Source: Priapulus caudatus
Taxonomy: Eukaryota > Priapulida > Priapulimorpha > Priapulimorphida > Priapulidae
Assembly: GCF_000485595.1 (NCBI RefSeq)
Contig: NW_014577256.1
Location: forward strand, 1-64,000
DNA: 64,000 nt
Reading direction: 5' to 3'
A program made the translations under genes and the position numbers. The notes beneath the pieces are model-generated. The model worked only from the letters and a program-made list of their open reading frames with translations. It did not search any database and was not told the DNA's origin. This document shows positions 31,639-45,100 of this stretch, piece after piece (positions within the stretch are counted from its first letter, which is position 1; each line of letters opens with the position of its first letter).

Positions 31639-32858
31639 AGTTAGGGAAACTATGGTTGTTGCACATGACCATCACAGTGACTCTCCTTCAATATTATCAA
31701 GATGTTGATATTGCTTGTCATAACAAATTTTTATAGATTAAATGTTACTATTGCTAGTACTCTGTCAGTGCGCTGTTGTACCAATGAGCATGGTTATATA
31801 AACAAAGCAATATCTGTCGTGTATACTGGGATAGAAATTGTATATATAGCATACATTTGTTGGGGGCTGCTCATGCGTAAATATTAGAACAACATGCAAA
31901 TCTCACCCATTTGCAACTTTCAGGTCTTTGTTGCATTATATTTATCTTTTCAACAGTGTATGTTGCTAGAAGCGACAGGTTTTTGTGTTTAATGGGTCCA
32001 TTTCAACTAATCACATCCTTTCATATGAATCTTTCCTACTCCTTGTTGACATCTGTTAATTATGTAAAGCAGTAAGTACATCAAATGTATATAACAACAG
32101 ACAATGTTATTAAAGTATTATGTAATGTATGCATGCTTGTGTGAGTGCATGCACGGTTCTCTGCTAGTGCTATTAAAGTGAACCTTATCATTAGTTAGAC
32201 ATGTGGTAACAAAATATCTCCAGTTCATATATTATTGTACCAAGATGGTACAAATTGATTACAATTTGACTGTGTATTCATGTAAGCATGTTAAGGGGAA
32301 AAATATATGGTTTGAATACAAAATGGTCAATTTATTTTGGACATATTGAACAAGGAGGTGGTATAATTTCTTATTTTGCACATCACCCAGAAATTAATAC
32401 TAAAAGCTATACTTTTATTCAAGATAAACAGCAGCGACTAAGCAAGAGGAAAATCTCTTAATGGCAAAAACGTTTTATTTTAGAGAAGGTACATCATACA
32501 TTCTTGCAATATTTAGACCTATTTCGGATTTTCATTCATATCTTGTCAGAACTTGAAATCAACTATCATTATTCCTCACCATAGTGTTTACTCTGCAAAG
32601 ACATCTGTAATGTCATGCAAGTTTGTAAGTATGCTCACTAGGGTACACAGTTGATTTAGCATAAATTTCATGCAACCACAATCTACAAAACAGCACAGTA
32701 GATGTAGTACTAAAAATGCACAGAAAAACGGTGGGAATTTATTGTTAAGCACAATCTCCATGGTTTTAACTTTGCAGAGCAGGTTTAACAAATTTACATC
32801 TATTTAGAGATTGAAATAAATTCATCGGATATTTAGTTGATAACTGTAAACTGGTTCA
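31639..32858 (+). other. POLE3 3' untranslated region and convergent intergenic DNA
   Basis: AT-rich with no coding family. Candidate poly(A) signals are ATTAAA at 32109-32114 and AATAAA at 32815-32820; which one is used cannot be told. Confidence 0.5.
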
Positions 32859-33585
32859 TATTGAAATATATCCTATTTTTAACGTACCTTCACAACAGTT
32901 TCGATCACTGCCAGCGATCTTTATCAAGTGACCTACGTCATCATAGGTGGCAGTCGATGACGTAGTATGCACAGGGTAGGCGCATCGTTCATACCCCACC
33001 TTACAGTCAGAAATCTTCTAGTACATCCGAAGGACAGAATAGAACGCGATGACACTTGTGGATGTGTCTATGAGATTAGCTGTTCGAACTGCCCCAGTGT
33101 TTATATAGGGGAAACCGGTCGCAAGTTCGGCACCCGCCTGTCAGAACACGAAAAGGACGTGGAGGCGTCTGCCGCCAACACCATTCGTACCAGGGCTTCA
33201 CGCTCCTCTACCACAGGGGAAGTACACAAATCAGCGATTACGGACCATATGTGGTTGACAATAATCACGTTCCGAATTGGATGGACGCCAGAGTCCTCAG
33301 CAAATAAGCAGTTCTCACAGACCGTCAGATCAAAGAGGCGATTCAAATTAGAGAGTCCCCATCTAATATGAACAGACGAAGGGGCCTACAAACTCTCACG
33401 TATACGACAACCTCCTGAAGCCCAAAGCCAGAACACCTGTGACGGGGGCCCCGAAGATCCTGTGACGTCACGCGGATACTACGTCATCGACTGCCACATA
33501 TGATGACGTAGGTCACTTGATAAAGATCGCTGACAGTGATCGAAACTGTTGTGAAGGTACGTTAAAAATAGGATATATTTCAATA
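32859..33585 (+). mobile_element. Penelope-like element fragment flanked by 110-bp inverted arms
   Basis: The left arm (32859-32968) and right arm (33476-33585) are inverted copies with few mismatches. Between them lies a GIY-YIG endonuclease frame on the plus strand. Terminal repeats in inverted orientation around PLE 3' ends are known for Penelope-type elements. The reverse transcriptase is absent. It lies between the 3' ends of POLE3 and LRSAM1. Confidence 0.8.
32967..33371 (+). pseudogene. GIY-YIG endonuclease domain of a Penelope-like element
   Basis: 134 codons. The core reads CGCVYEISCSNCPSVYIGET, then GRKFGTRLSEHEKDVE: the GIY-YIG form (VYxI, YIG) with the CxC..C pattern and the downstream Arg typical of PLEs. 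SAITDHMW corresponds to the SAxAxH motif. After about 33330 the frame shifts, and another frame gives MNRDEGAYKL, the usual PLE tail. In active elements this nuclease nicks target DNA for reverse transcription. This copy is a 5'-truncated relic with at least two frameshifts. Confidence 0.82.
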
Positions 33586-34152
33586 CAACTATTTAGATCC
33601 TACAATCTCAGCTCCCATATCTCTGCAGTGCTTTCACCTATCAAAACCAGTTGTACACATTGATAAATTATTTGATCAAAACTACTAATCTAGAATTATT
33701 CAAAATCATATACAGGGTAAACAACAATATTAATAAATTCCATATAAATATTAACATTTATTTATAATTATGAATAGTGACTTGATTTGCTTGACTTTCA
33801 CCCATTCATAACTTTCCACATTTAGTTTAGACAGTTAGAACAGACAAACTAATATCTAACATTAAAGGCATCATCACACATTTTTAAAATATGTACGTTG
33901 AACTTGGTAATGGATAACAATAGTGGATGCAATAAAAACCTTCGATTTTTATACTAGTAGTAGTATTGCAGGTCCAAACACTTTGGGGATTACCAACAGG
34001 TATATATGTTAAAGCTACATTGTCAATATATAAGATGACAACTGTTTCAATACGTATTTAGGTAACGTCCAGTGGTAGTTCCATAAGAGGCATCCAGTGA
34101 TGGCTTTGGATAGAAGGCCAGTAGTATAGTTGTAAAACTTGCAGTGGCACTC

Positions 34153-34275
34153 CTACACATGGGTGAGTTGTATACGCTGTTCGATTACTGCGCGACACAT
34201 CGGGCAGAGCTTCAATGAGCCGGCGCAGTCATTACAGCAGCACACATGACCACACATTAGGAACAGTACCATACA
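34153..34275 (-). CDS. LRSAM1: LRSAM1 exon 22: C-terminal RING finger
   Basis: Encodes [20 protein letters not shown], then [20 protein letters not shown] and stop. With CVVC of exon 21 this gives the C3HC4 pattern (CxxC..CGHxCCCxxC..CPxCR) of the LRSAM1 RING, which recruits the E2 enzyme. A candidate poly(A) signal is AATAAA on the minus strand at 33762-33757. Confidence 0.93.
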   Translation of the reverse strand, partial: CMVLFLMCGHVCCCNDCAGSLKLCPMCRAVIEQRIQLTHV

Positions 34276-36088
34276 CTGCAAAAGAAATTAGCTCGTATTA
34301 TAAGCAAATATCATCATAAACGTTTGGATTCACATGCCATTACACCGGAACCATCACCCCAGCTACGTTGGTGAATTTCTTTGAGTGTGCTGTTGCGATC
34401 ATTTTTATAGAGAGCGGTAAAGATGATAAATTATGTATATGCCCTATATGATTAATTATCTACGAACCTCTTGATCCATGCAGACAACACACTCAGCATG
34501 AATGCGAGCGATGATGTTTCCAGAGTCGTCGGTAGGTGGCAACACATGACCGGGGGGCAGCTTGCTTGCAGCATTTTCTGATGGTCCGGTTAAGTCCAAG
34601 TAGGAAGCAGGTGGAGCCGAGGCTGCGTGCGGTGGTTCCTTTACAGCATCATCATCCAGAGCCTGTGCTTTCTCGTGGGACTTTGCCTGCGCTCTCCTGT
34701 GGTCTGAAGCTGCCCTCAGAATCGCAGTTCTCACCTCAGCTTGTCGTATTCCCATCTGATAATTGGAAAATGTATTCAGCAAAACGCTGAGTAGACTAGA
34801 TGTTCAAGGAACGTGACAGGTTCAGGCATATTGACTCGCAAGACTTGGGTCAGAGTTTTAGCAATAAGCTCACCCGACTCAGGTCAGCATCCGTCATTTG
34901 GTAAAGCGTTTCTATGGTGATGCGATTGGCAAAGAACGGAATGAATTCCAATGCTCCTGCCATATCCAGAACTTCTCGTACAGCATATTCCAACCTTGTC
35001 TCCTGTGGGAAAAAACACTGATATAATTTACTACGTCATGAGAATGCAATTAAAATGGTATGCATTAAAATATTGCTTGCTTACTGTATCTATCAGCTCC
35101 TGTGGCTTTCTATCCATTAGTCTCTGATATTGGATCAGCCAATAGTTCTTGATGTCATGCACCCTCCGTTGCTCCATCTCCTCCTACACATAAACGACAA
35201 ACACAGACAAAATTAAATAGAGAAATTTAAACTGAATGACCATAAATGTGTACAATCTGTACGATCCATTCACTTTGCGATGCAGTCTCAATGTTACATG
35301 CATTCTCAAGCCAAACAAATCCTGGTAAATTGCTCGCCCAGGCCCTGAATCTATTTGGCCATTGATCATACCATATTTGAGGTTTTCAACATGTTCAATA
35401 AAAGTAACTGCTACAGTTACACAGGACCATGGGCCCGTTGTCAGAAACATCGTAAAGTTAATGCTGAAGTTAATGCTANNNNNNNNNNNNNNNNNNNNNN
35501 NNNTCAACGGTTTACGAGTGGAAGTTAATGGTAAGACTAATGTTGCGACTAATTTTGTTTCTGACAACAGCCCCCATGACCTTACCAGTCTCTGGCCAAG
35601 CTGCTTCTCTCTCGCTGATTTCTCATCCAACAGTTGCTTTAGCAGCCTGGTCAACTCAGTCCTATTGCTCTCCAGAATTTTCTACAGTCAAAAATATTTT
35701 AAAACCTATCAACCTATGATAGAAATAACCTAGTATTTGTATATACAACACCAGTATTCAGTACCAGTAATGTGTTACAAGAAGAACGTACGCGTTGCTT
35801 TTATAGTTTTTCTTTACATTGGAAGGCATATACAGGATGCTATACTAGCAAAGCTTACCCACGCACATTATAAATGTTGCTTGCTTAGGCATTTTAATTA
35901 TATCACAATAATAGTATTGAGTGTGTCCATTCGTGAATGTGCACTGTCACCTTTTCAGAATCTAGCTTCATTTCTTGGTTCTTCACCTCAAGCATGCTCA
36001 TCTGTTCCAACTCATTCATAACCAATGCGATCTGAAATGAATTGCCACCGAATTTTTGCCCAGCCCATATTTAGATACACATGCGCAC

Positions 36089-36138
<50 letters not shown>

Positions 36139-39100
36139 AAATGAATATAAAATAGAATGAGGTGTCAATTTGTATGACTTATATATTACATCATATAATG
36201 ACAAGATGACAAGACTTGCTATGAATGAATTTTTGGCTATGGCAATTCAAAAATTGCCACCACCACTATTTATTATTGCAGTGTCACCTGATAAAATTGT
36301 AGCAACCGTAGATGCATTGTAAAAAGAGCACACCCAAGGACAAGAGTAATTGACTACACTAAAGTAACTAGATTACTAAGGCCAATAGAGAAAGATGGCA
36401 GCGACAAATACATATATTATTGTGATAATAAGACCTAGTTGGAAGCACTGATGTGATCAGGAGCGAGAGAGCAAGTGTGCGCAAGTGAGTGTGCAAGAGA
36501 GAAACAGAGAACAAGCGAGAGATAGAGGGAGAGAGACTCTAACTGTTTAAGACGGAAAGCTCTGTCACGTGTTCCAATCCCATAGTAAAATAAAAGGCTT
36601 GATCTCTGTGAATCCAGATTTCTGTTAAATTTTCCGACTATATGCTTCTCGACCACACGAACGGTTACTGTTGTATTTGGCACTGTGAGTTTCTTGATTA
36701 CATTTAGAGCTGTGAAAGTCCTTGTTACACACTGTTACAATATAGGTTTATAATTCTATACCTCATTCGAAAGGCGCGTGTGTTTCGCATCCTTTTGCAT
36801 CTGGAGTGCCTCAAAAGCTTCTCTCTGGAACTCCTCCTGAAAAGATGAGATGACAGTTACATATAATCCCCATTAATTTTAATTCAATCATTGCGTCAAA
36901 GGAACTGCTGTGAAGCCAAATTTTATAACAGCCACGTGAACAAAAACAAATATCAGTCTGTAAAAGAAGTATCAGGTTGGTACTAAAATGAGGCTGTCAT
37001 TTCAGAAAGAAAATGCAGTAGTCCATTGTCTTTGGCATTACCTGTTGTAGCAGCTGTGACAACATTTCATCCTTGTCTAATTGCTTTGACTGTAGCTGTC
37101 TGCTAACGTGCTCGTCATCCTTATTTAAACTACAAGATACAAGGAAATCACACTCCCTACTTTATGCTAGCTGATGCAATACAGACGAAACTGAGTAATT
37201 AATGCATAAAAGAGGCAACGGTTGTACATGCCTAATGTGTGTATATTCATGTAATCAACTTATTTATTGCAGAGCATTACAATTTTAAAACTAGCATGAA
37301 AATGCATGGATGATACAGAGTGCAGAAGTCGACGCACGTGCACATTATACATACTCGTACTACATATTGTCCATTCTAGAACAATCTCACAGCTTATTAC
37401 ATGCACCACACCATTCACGATTAGTAAACCGAGTCTCACAGAGTTTATCAGACCAATGATTGATACCTGAGTATCTTTAACAATATAGAATCCAGTTAGA
37501 ATGTGTAGCATCAGCTGTGACTATCAACGTCGTGACCCTGAAGCTTTTATAGTTGTACCGCCACATAAAATGAGGTTCAGTTTCTCAGAGGTATTTAAAT
37601 ACGTTTCTGCATAGTCCGGCTGTAGTGTAGTGCAAGTTAGGGCAATATACGTGGCACTGGTGTTTCTTCAGAATGTTGTGTTTCTTATCGATAGTGACTG
37701 TTGTTTTCATAACTTTCTTCTCAGAGACCTTATCAACCATGATACCTTCTGCGATCGAATAACCTTTGTTGTTGTTTGTACTCCGGTTGCAGCTAGATTA
37801 TATTAGTTGCTTTGTGACTTGTTTTGTTGCCTTTCTTGTTAAAACCTAGACACTCCACCACCACCACCACCACCACCACCACCACCACCATCCGCCATGC
37901 ATGTTACTTGTTGGTTTGCCTGCTACATAGTCTCATGGATGAGATATACATAAATAGGTTTTTACTAAAAGCAAGTTGGCACTCAGGTAATGAGGCTTTC
38001 CTTCTTTTTCTCAACACCATATAGATGACTATATTCACTATAAGTTCAGCCGTTAGTGAGAAAACTCACGCAGGACTTTGCTAGAGGTTATAACCTCGCC
38101 AGATATACCTGGATACTTTCATCCACGCTTTTTGACAGGGTCTGTCTTTCTATCATCACGTTCTTTTGTGAAATACACAGATAAAAAACTTACATATAAT
38201 GTTTGCAAGATTATTCTGGAAATTTGCTGGCATTATTACACGACATCTTCCATCTTTAATTGTAGGCTGCTAAGTGAAGTTCCTACTCTTTTTCATTGCT
38301 TCTTGTTTCACAACATTTAGCAGAATCTATTTTTCTTTCTTTTGTCTTGTGGCACATGGGCATCTTTTATTAAGATATTAAAATCCACTTCGAATCTACA
38401 CCAACTCTCAGCTATCAGACTATGTTGGCTTGAAACATGGTTGGTTCCAGTATTTGAAATTTCCATAACCTGCAATTGCTAAGCCTTGCACTTGTTAGCC
38501 CTGGTTCTCTGCTGTCCATTCATTTATGGCACATCTTTTTCTTGGGACAAGATAATCCTACTAAAATGATGACATTAATCAATCTTGGGCTTCAATCTAA
38601 TAAACTAGGATTTTCAATCCCACTTTTTAGATCATGTAGTTACATGTCTTACAAGTATATTCACATAATTAACATATTGACTGTGGTGCATTATAATTCA
38701 CAACCACTATAACAATACTGCATACAAAGCAGAGGTCAGAGGTCAACACATTCACTGTATACACTCTCCTACTACTGGGTGAACCCTTCAAAAGCTCTGC
38801 AATGCAATACACTCGGCTGGCTTCGCAGATTGTGGCAGGTACCTGAGATGTGCACGCCTGGCTGCATCCACCTGACTCTCTGCGTAGACCTTACGCAGCT
38901 GCTCGAATGTACTGCTACTGTCAAGCATCCTCTCGATTTCCTCTGTCAAGAAAAAATGACAATTATAGACGGGCGAAGTCAATATGCAACTCAGTAACAC
39001 GTTCACCGTTTCGACCTTGGAAACCTTTCGAAGTTAGCAATCGACCTTCTGCCATGCACCAGAATTTCCACTTTTTCTCATATAATTTACAATGGAATTC

Positions 39101-42100
39101 ATCCAGGGAAAAATTGAAATAATGTTGAATGTGAAGGTATGGTGTGCTGTGCAAATAAAACCCGATTTAAGTAAAAATAGTGCCAAAACCTGGATTCACA
39201 TGCGTCTTTGCTCGTGCCAGAATAAATGCTAATACACTATCACTACAATTCCTTCATATACTAATCAGTAATGTAGTAAGCAGTAACAATTTTTTTCACA
39301 CATTTACTTACTCAATATCTCTGCTGTCCTCAGAGTTGCTGCTTCATCCTGTCTTACAAGGAATAACTTTTCCACTTCCATCCTGGAAATATGACTTTTG
39401 ATTTGTCCATGCACCAAAGATATGCAGCACAATTCTTGAACAAGGTTTACATCACCAACTACACATACTCTTAATGAAATACTTTTACAAACTCTCCCAA
39501 TATAAATACCTCCACATACTACCCATCGCATCCCTAGTGAGGTGACATTCCTAGACAGGTATGGCATGCCTAAATTTTTTAGAAACTGTCCTGGATGAAC
39601 TAGCATAAAATTTGAAACCATATTATATGTTTTTATATATCATTTAGTTATATGATCAGCTGGATTGCAAGCAAACTTTGTTTAATGTTTGCAACATGTG
39701 TTTTGGATAACACTCCGTACAAAACTTTGAAACTTGTTATCATCATTAGGTAGTATATATTATAACTAGCGGGATACCCGGCGTTGCCCGGGGAAATCAG
39801 TGGCGTTACTCAGTTAGTGACCGCTTTGTTGAAAGGAAAATACCCAAAAAAATCTAACTATCTATCTATCCATGCATCCATCCATGCATCCATCCATGCA
39901 TCCATCCATCCATCCATGCATCCATCCATCCATCCCATCCCATGCCATCCCATCCCATCCCATCCAATCCCATATCCCATCCGATCCCATCCCATCTCAT
40001 CCCATCTCATGCCATCCCATGCCATCCGATGCCATCCCATCCCATCCCATCGCATGCCATCCCATCCCATCCCATCCCACAGTAAAAAATAATAAGAAAT
40101 CAAAAGATAAAAGACATTAAATACAAAAAATTAAAATTAAAAATTAAAAATAATACATACTAAAGATGTAGGTAAAGGGGAAAAAGGGAAAAAGGGGAAA
40201 ATAAGTTCCCCAGCTGGGACTCGAACCAGGAATCCCGGTGTAGGAGACGGATGTTCTAGCTATTAGGCCACTGCACCGTTAAGGGTATACCCCATGGATT
40301 CACACGTACGGGATGTTAATCTGTATGCACCGCCTTCCATTGCTGAATAGAATTTTTATGAATTTTTAACTTTTTAACTTTGTAAAATTTTTGTTTCAGC
40401 CAGAACCATATCCCAGACGCGCTGATTCTGAAAATATCTTTAGTTTTCCTCTAGGCTGCGAAGTTCTCTAGTTATGCGAGTACGGACTAACTCGGCTGAA
40501 CAACTTTATATATATAGATAAGCCATATAAACAAGAGACATTTCAGGAGGAAACTAAAATGTGCCCAACAAAGGTGACCAGCATTAAATGACATACCTGA
40601 ACACTGCCTGAGGTTAAAGTTCCCCCAATCCTGTTTCACAGTAAACTAGAGTTTCAATGGGAATTAGACCTTGATACTTTGAAACTAATATACAGACAGC
40701 AGGCGAGTTAGTTGGGTGACAAATCACAAGGAGAGACACTATTGTTACACTCACCGTTCCTCTTCAAGCGATTCCAATATGGCTTCATGCTTCCTTGCTT
40801 GTTCATTCATTTCCAATAACTTTTTTATGAGGGTGGTTGCATTTTTCTCAACTTGAAAGAAACAAGCATGCTATATGTATAGGTGAGCCAGGATCGGACT
40901 TTCCCAAATGCCTATCAACGTAATGTATGAGCCCTTTATTGCACAAATCTAAGCACTATTGCTATTACAAGGTAGTTAAGCCACCAGGGCATAATAAAAA
41001 TATTGTTTGTTTGCCCTCACCCGAACGACCCGCCAAAAAGGGGCCGACAATTTTTTATTGATCTTTCCCTTTTTTTAAACAAATTGTATCACTGTACATT
41101 ATATAAATCTGTAGGCAATACATTATATCAAGAGCGTATTAAGAAGGAGAGCGTACAACGGTGAAATGCTGAAACCATGTTGCAGTATTAGTCGAATTAA
41201 GAAACTTTGCCCGTTTTATTTTGACGATTCTTTGCGGTATTATTGATCAACTGTCCTACCTTGCTAATATAAAACAAACCGCTTGTCCCTAAGATGCCCC
41301 TACGCTGAGATGAGCGGTGAAAATCTGGTATTTTTGCCGAAAACCGACTCGAGATCCCCATTGGCTCCGACCCTCTCTCGCTTTGCGATAGCTTCGGGAA
41401 ACCTCGCGTGTTTCCGTCATTGATTGACAAATGGGATGAATGAAAACTTGTTTGTAGTGCAAGGAACTTTGGGTAGACCATACCAGGGGCGGATCCAGGG
41501 GGGGGGGTGGAGGAGGGCATCAAGGTCTTGAGCGACAAAAGGTTATCCGACACTTACTCTTCGCATGTCAGCAGAAAGTACATTTCATGGTCCTTTCAAT
41601 AAAGCCATAAAAATGCTAGGTCACCGCTGAAACAAAAAAGTTTTCCAATCGCTCCGTCAGACCATGCCCTCAGAAAATGTATAAAATCTGCCCTGTGACC
41701 TCCAATTTCGGCACAGTGATGGCTTTTCCTACCATGATGCTATACACCGACTATCACGAGCCTAGGTCGAGCCGTTTAGATTTGTGCCGCAATTCTGCAT
41801 TTTCTCCCTATACCTTAAGTTAAGGAGGGATTGTTTCCCCTTCTTTTACACCTCTTGACCTTTGACCTTTGACCCCCAGCTTCAACATCCCAACTCGTTT
41901 TCGGATTATCCCCCCATGTCCCAAATATCGTGACCGTACGTCGAGCCGTTTAGATTTGTGCCCAACTGTTGACGCACGGACGCACGCACACTCATGCGAT
42001 TCTACAAGCTGCATCTGACTATGTCAGATGAGCTCAAAAAAGATAAAAGCCTACCTACCTACCTAAACTTTTCAGCCTGGATAATTGTGGCCCCATCAAA

Positions 42101-45100
42101 TCTTTTTTTTTTGTCTCTCATGTTTAGCCAGCTCTGCTTCAATCTGGGAATCCTATTAACTATTTCATATCCAAAGCAAAGACAATCACCTTCATAGAGT
42201 GATGAAACTAATGTCTTGCGCTCCATGTCCTTTTTCTTGTGTGCTAATGTAATGTCATCCTGCAACTTGTTAGCCTCCTGCAGAGAAATACTTATTTCAT
42301 CATATCAGACCATCAGGAATGAAGTAGTCAACAAGCGTCGTTCGTCATCTTCATCTTGTGATGTTAAAGTTTGGAAATAAGGAAATTTTTGAGTAATCTG
42401 GTCAGATTAGTAAAAAAAAAAAGGTAGAAAATTCAGTATTGATCACGATGCAAAAAGTGGCCACAAATTTGGATTTGTATATTAATCATGGCACTCGCTA
42501 GCCCACACTTGCCTAGCTATGACAAATTAAGAAATGCAACATGTGTACATCGCAGAAACAGAACATATGCTGGGTGCTATGATATCTACAGACTTTTCAC
42601 ATTACTTGAAGCTTGTTTAACCAAGTTTTGCTTTTGAAATTTATCCTCTAAGGGTGGCCCACCTCACTAAGTATGTTGATAATTTTTTCTTTCGTGTGGT
42701 TGGAACGAGTGATCAATTGTGCTTGCTCCATCCTTGACAAGGCCATGGCCTGCTCTGCAGCTAGAGTATCACGCACCCTCTGCTCCTGTTTGGGCAAGAC
42801 AAATGGCAGCATGATCACCAACTTTGAAACTGTGGTATAATACCACGAGAGTACCAATACAGACCCAACAAATGTATCCGCAAACAACTACACCACACAA
42901 CAATCACACTTGATCTACTGACAGCATGTCTGCTAAAGAGGGCAGAGCTAAATGAAAACTATTGAACATCAGTTATTCAAATTTATCTAAACAGCAACCG
43001 TATTGAATACAGATACTCTACTAGTATCTTTACATGGTTTCTACACGACTACACGATCTCAAACATTATTATTTTGGACATATTTCTGTTATTTTCAAGC
43101 TCAAGGGTAAAGCTGCAATTAAAGCAATCAGACACATCATCAACAGACGTAACTGAAATTCTTTCCAATGGAAATAAAAAAAGAAATAGAGATATCACAA
43201 AAAGCATGCCAACAGAGTGGTCATTACCATTACATCACTAGTAACAGTTGTTTACATAATGTAATGTCTCAATCTCTTTTTTCGATTCACTCCACTAGAT
43301 TCTACCATAACTTCATAACAGTATCATTACTACGTAGGCACAGGTTCACACACCAAAATTGATAGTAATGAAAGTGTCAATGACACTGTAGCTCACCACA
43401 AAAAAGAACACAAATGAGTGAGTAAGAAGAAGTCAGTTTTAATTGAGCAACCATCGACGTACATTATAGAAACGATTGCCATCTGTATATCGCAATAATA
43501 ATTTATAAACCAAAATAAATCACAATTTGTGACCATAAATGGCGCTATACCCGCTTTGTAGCAATGGCGTTTGAAATAAATACGTTATGCTGCGTTCTGA
43601 CATGTTTTGTAAAACTTTACTCTAATATAGACGTTTTATCGGCAGGGTGGAGAGGAAATACCAACTTTGCATTAAAGATATTGTCAATGAAATCTTGTAA
43701 AACGAACCAGACGAGTGTGACACCACAGAATGTTTGTGTCTATATAATATGCTATATAATTGCCAAACCCTACCTAATTTGCATAATTTTTTTTTTAATT
43801 TAAAACCCCTAGCCCTTATTCATTCACATACCAAAAATGAGCAAAATCCGTTAAACCTGAACTGACTAATGGCAATTCCCATTTTTGCCAAAAAATTGCC
43901 GTGGCTCGAAAGTACGTCGACTGGCGTGCTTCAAAATAGGACGTTTAATATGGGAGCATAGCAGTAACAACTATACCCAATTTCAAACATGTGGGCCACA
44001 CGGTTCCTGAGTTATCGTTGACCGTAGCAAAATGTTGACGGACGGACGGACGGACGGACGACGACCCATGGCAATAGCTCAGCTTGACGATGTCAAGGTG
44101 AGCTAAAAATTAACCATGTTACAATATAACTGAGAAAATTGCAACTATTTTTAGGGTGGCTCTGTTTCAGGGCTAGAATTTGTTATTGTTGTATATTTTG
44201 GTGGATATAACAACATAGAGTTGTCTAAAACGTAAACTTTACTACAGACACTGTTAAGCCACACAATTATGGGCATGTCACAAAAGCAGCAGTAGTCATG
44301 TGACAATTGTGATAGTCATGCTACACAGAGAGTAGTAATGTCGCAACAAGAACATTTATGCTGCAGCCATCGTCCATGTAGTCGTGCAACCAGAGTGGCA
44401 ATCATACTGTAAGTGCAGCAGTCATGTCACAACAAGCAGCCATGCCACGTGTGCAGCTGTCACACCACAAAAACTGCAGTCATGTCACAATATTAATTGC
44501 AGTATGCTACCGGTCATGCGTCAATACATTTTGGGTGAGCACACAGCCGCTATGCAACATCAGATGTTAAATTAATTGCAAAAATTAAGACAAAACGAAT
44601 ACATGCCTTGCGACTTTCGTACTTCGATATGGTATCCTGTGAGGAAAAAAGAAAAAAAAGAATCTACTACACTGAGCAGTTGGAAATGGCAAATTTAGCC
44701 ACTCGCATACTTGAATGGCATGCCACATATCCAACTATGCTACGACTTAATTTGGATTTATTTTAAAGCCAAATCTCTCTTTCCCAGGTAGAGAGCTCGC
44801 ACAGACAAAACCAACTTACAGTACGAACAGGATTTAACAGGTGTGAATGTGTGTACAAGCATGCCGCAATCGTCATCATCATCACCATAGTCATCGCCAT
44901 TGTCATTGTTATCATTACCATCATCATCATCATCATCATGATCACTAGTAGCAACAGTTGGCAACATGTTGGACAAAAAAGCTAAACAAGCGGTTGTTAG
45001 CGGGGACTATAACTAGTGCATACTGCAGTGTTTTCGGGTCACCCCCCTCCAGACACGATGAACCTGGTTGATAAGGTGACGTCATTCACCCGCCTGCTGC

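Noticed and set aside
34536-34790. Plus-strand open frame of 84 codons
   Set aside because: Antisense shadow of LRSAM1 exon 21.
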